Source: Paraburkholderia acidipaludis NBRC 101816 (lineage in GTDB: Bacteria; Pseudomonadota; Gammaproteobacteria; Burkholderiales; Burkholderiaceae). Taken from it: a stretch of 64,000 nucleotides of DNA. A program made the position numbers and the translations under genes. The stretch spans positions 27,928 through 91,927 of the forward strand of contig NZ_BAXZ01000029.1 in assembly GCF_000684975.1 (NCBI RefSeq). Reading direction: 5' to 3'. Below the pieces are notes generated by a model. It was not told the origin of the DNA, did not search any database, and saw nothing but the letters and a program-made list of their open reading frames with translations. Of this stretch, positions 62,872 to 64,000 are shown one piece after another. Numbering within the stretch: the first letter of the stretch is position 1; the number at the start of each line of letters is the position of its first letter.

Positions 62872-63876
62872 TCAGGCGCGCACGCGATAGGTGCCGGGTG
62901 TGCTGCCCGTCCAGTGGCGGAAGGCGCGGTGGAACGCGCTCGGATCGTCGAAGCCGATGTCGCCGCCGATGGCCGCAATCGTGTCCTGCGTCTCCGTGAG
63001 GCGCTGGATGGCGATGTCGCGCCGCAGCTCGTCCTTGAGCAGCTGAAACGAAGTCTCCTCGGCCGCGAGCCGCCGGCACAGCGTGCGCACGGAGCAGTTC
63101 AGGTTCTGCGCGGCCGCTTCGATAGTCGGCAGATCGGGCAGCGCGGCGGCCATGAATTGCCGCACGCGGTGGCCTACGCGCTGCTCGCTGAACGTTTCGA
63201 AGATCCAGTCGCCGGGCGAGCGCGCGAGAAAATTGCGCAGGTTGCGTTTGCTCTGGCGAATCGGCAGATCCAGATAGGCCGTGCCGAAACGCATCAGCGT
63301 GCTCTGGCAGCCAAAACGCACCGGTCCCGAGAAAAAGTAGCGGTGATCGAGTGCGTGGGGCGGCTGCTCGCAGGCGAATTCCACCTGCAGCAACGGGATC
63401 TTCTGCCCGATGAGCCAGGAACCCACGCCATGCGCGAGCTTGAGCATGAGCTCCTGGCCCAGCGGACCGATGGGGCCGAAGTCCGGGTTCGGGCATAGCT
63501 CGACCTGCGCTACCGGCCCGATGCGGCGGGACTCGAGGCGGAAGTCGTCCAGCACGATGTGGAAAAACTGGCCGAAGCGATGCAAGGCCGTTTCGAGGTT
63601 GCGCGCGTCGAGCAGGCTCAGGCACAGGAATTTGAGCGTGCCGCTGCGAAAGGGGCGGCTGAAGACGCCGGGCATCTCGTCGTCGAGCTCGATCGCCAGC
63701 GCCTGATAGAGCGTCGAGAATTGTTCCTCGGTTACCCGCGCGCCTGGTTCGCCCAGCAGTTCCGGGGCGACGCCCGCCTGCTTCAGATAGCGGTTCGTCA
63801 CTTCGTCTTTCGCGCCGGCCGCCGCGAGAAAGCCGTTGACGAGGGAAATCGGGACGGTGGCGCTGGGCGCTTGCAT
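62872..63876 (-). CDS. AraC-family transcriptional regulator (OruR/ArgR-like N-domain)
   Basis: This 334-residue protein has an N-terminal Arabinose_bd domain (PF12625) typical of regulators of fatty-acid or aromatic catabolism, with QFSTLYQALAIELDDEMPGV. The C-terminal double HTH reads IEAAAQNLNCSVRTLCRRLA then DTIAAIGGDIGFDDPSAFHR and AFRHWTGSTPGTYR. It lies upstream of the acyl-CoA dehydrogenase on the same strand and may control it. The remaining 124 bases to the window end are G-rich, low-complexity DNA. Confidence 0.92.
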   Translation of the reverse strand: MQAPSATVPISLVNGFLAAAGAKDEVTNRYLKQAGVAPELLGEPGARVTEEQFSTLYQALAIELDDEMPGVFSRPFRSGTLKFLCLSLLDARNLETALHRFGQFFHIVLDDFRLESRRIGPVAQVELCPNPDFGPIGPLGQELMLKLAHGVGSWLIGQKIPLLQVEFACEQPPHALDHRYFFSGPVRFGCQSTLMRFGTAYLDLPIRQSKRNLRNFLARSPGDWIFETFSEQRVGHRVRQFMAAALPDLPTIEAAAQNLNCSVRTLCRRLAAEETSFQLLKDELRRDIAIQRLTETQDTIAAIGGDIGFDDPSAFHRAFRHWTGSTPGTYRVRA

Positions 63877-64000
63877 TGAATTTGTTGTGGTGGGTGGATG
63901 CGGTATTTTAGGGTAGATCGGGGGTGGGGAATTGTTCTGGGGGGTATGCCTGCTTGTTAAGGTGGGGGTGGCTTTTTCTTGTATTCGTGGTGGTATGCCT

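Overview
The window is high-GC (roughly 65 %), densely coded chromosomal DNA. It looks like a Burkholderiaceae member of the Burkholderia/Paraburkholderia/Caballeronia group. The evidence is a DUF4148 secreted protein, a DUF2968 coiled-coil protein, a DUF4337 membrane protein, a MarR-linked FUSC/DUF1656/HlyD/NodT efflux operon, a PbpC/alpha-2-macroglobulin pair and an alpha-hydroxyketone-type quorum-sensing locus, all read together with the codon bias. No rRNA, tRNA, CRISPR array, prophage or intact insertion sequence was seen. The species call is an inference.

Layout. 1-5.5 kb: a cut DUF4337 gene and a complete branched-chain amino-acid ABC transporter (livJ-livH-livM-livG-livF, minus strand) with a strong terminator after livF and a hairpin between livJ and livH. 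5.5-9.4 kb: an AT-rich gap, a class V aminotransferase, a methyltransferase and a HAD phosphatase. 9.5-14.8 kb: a MarR regulator followed by an aromatic-acid-type efflux operon. 14.8-19.3 kb: an accessory block of lower GC with small membrane and coiled-coil proteins and two orphan pilin-like proteins. 19.5-27.8 kb: pbpC and a 2025-residue alpha-2-macroglobulin (periplasmic defence). 27.9-30.5 kb: a NarL-type response regulator and its membrane kinase. 31-40.4 kb: assorted metabolic genes (two SDRs, TetR, a selenium-binding/methanethiol-oxidase-like protein with a membrane partner, a ketopantoate-reductase-like protein, a PaaI thioesterase) and an area of partial duplications.

40.8-44.5 kb holds a complete candidate alpha-hydroxyketone quorum-sensing module: sensor kinase and atypical response regulator (LqsS/LqsR type) converging on a CqsA/LqsA autoinducer synthase. 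45.2-49.3 kb holds a bufferin-type RiPP module (DUF2282 precursor, DUF692 oxidase, DUF2063 partner, DoxX protein), divergent from an ECF sigma factor and its DUF1109 membrane anti-sigma factor. Three copies of one promoter-like motif, TGTAACC-N16-CG(T/A)A, lie before bufA, before the sigma gene and, 13 kb away, before a DUF1223 thioredoxin-fold gene. This suggests a small metal- or redox-responsive regulon.

49.4-53.5 kb contains small genes (DUF2795, receiver, PRC-barrel, DUF1328, Gly-rich protein, esterase) and a broken C-terminal fragment of DNA ligase D. 53.7-57.1 kb encodes a cytochrome-bd-like oxidase whose CydA-like subunit carries a fused c-type haem domain, plus a diheme cytochrome c. 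57.5-59.8 kb is a cobalamin riboswitch and a BtuB-like TonB receptor. The end carries DUF1223, an acyl-CoA dehydrogenase and an AraC regulator.
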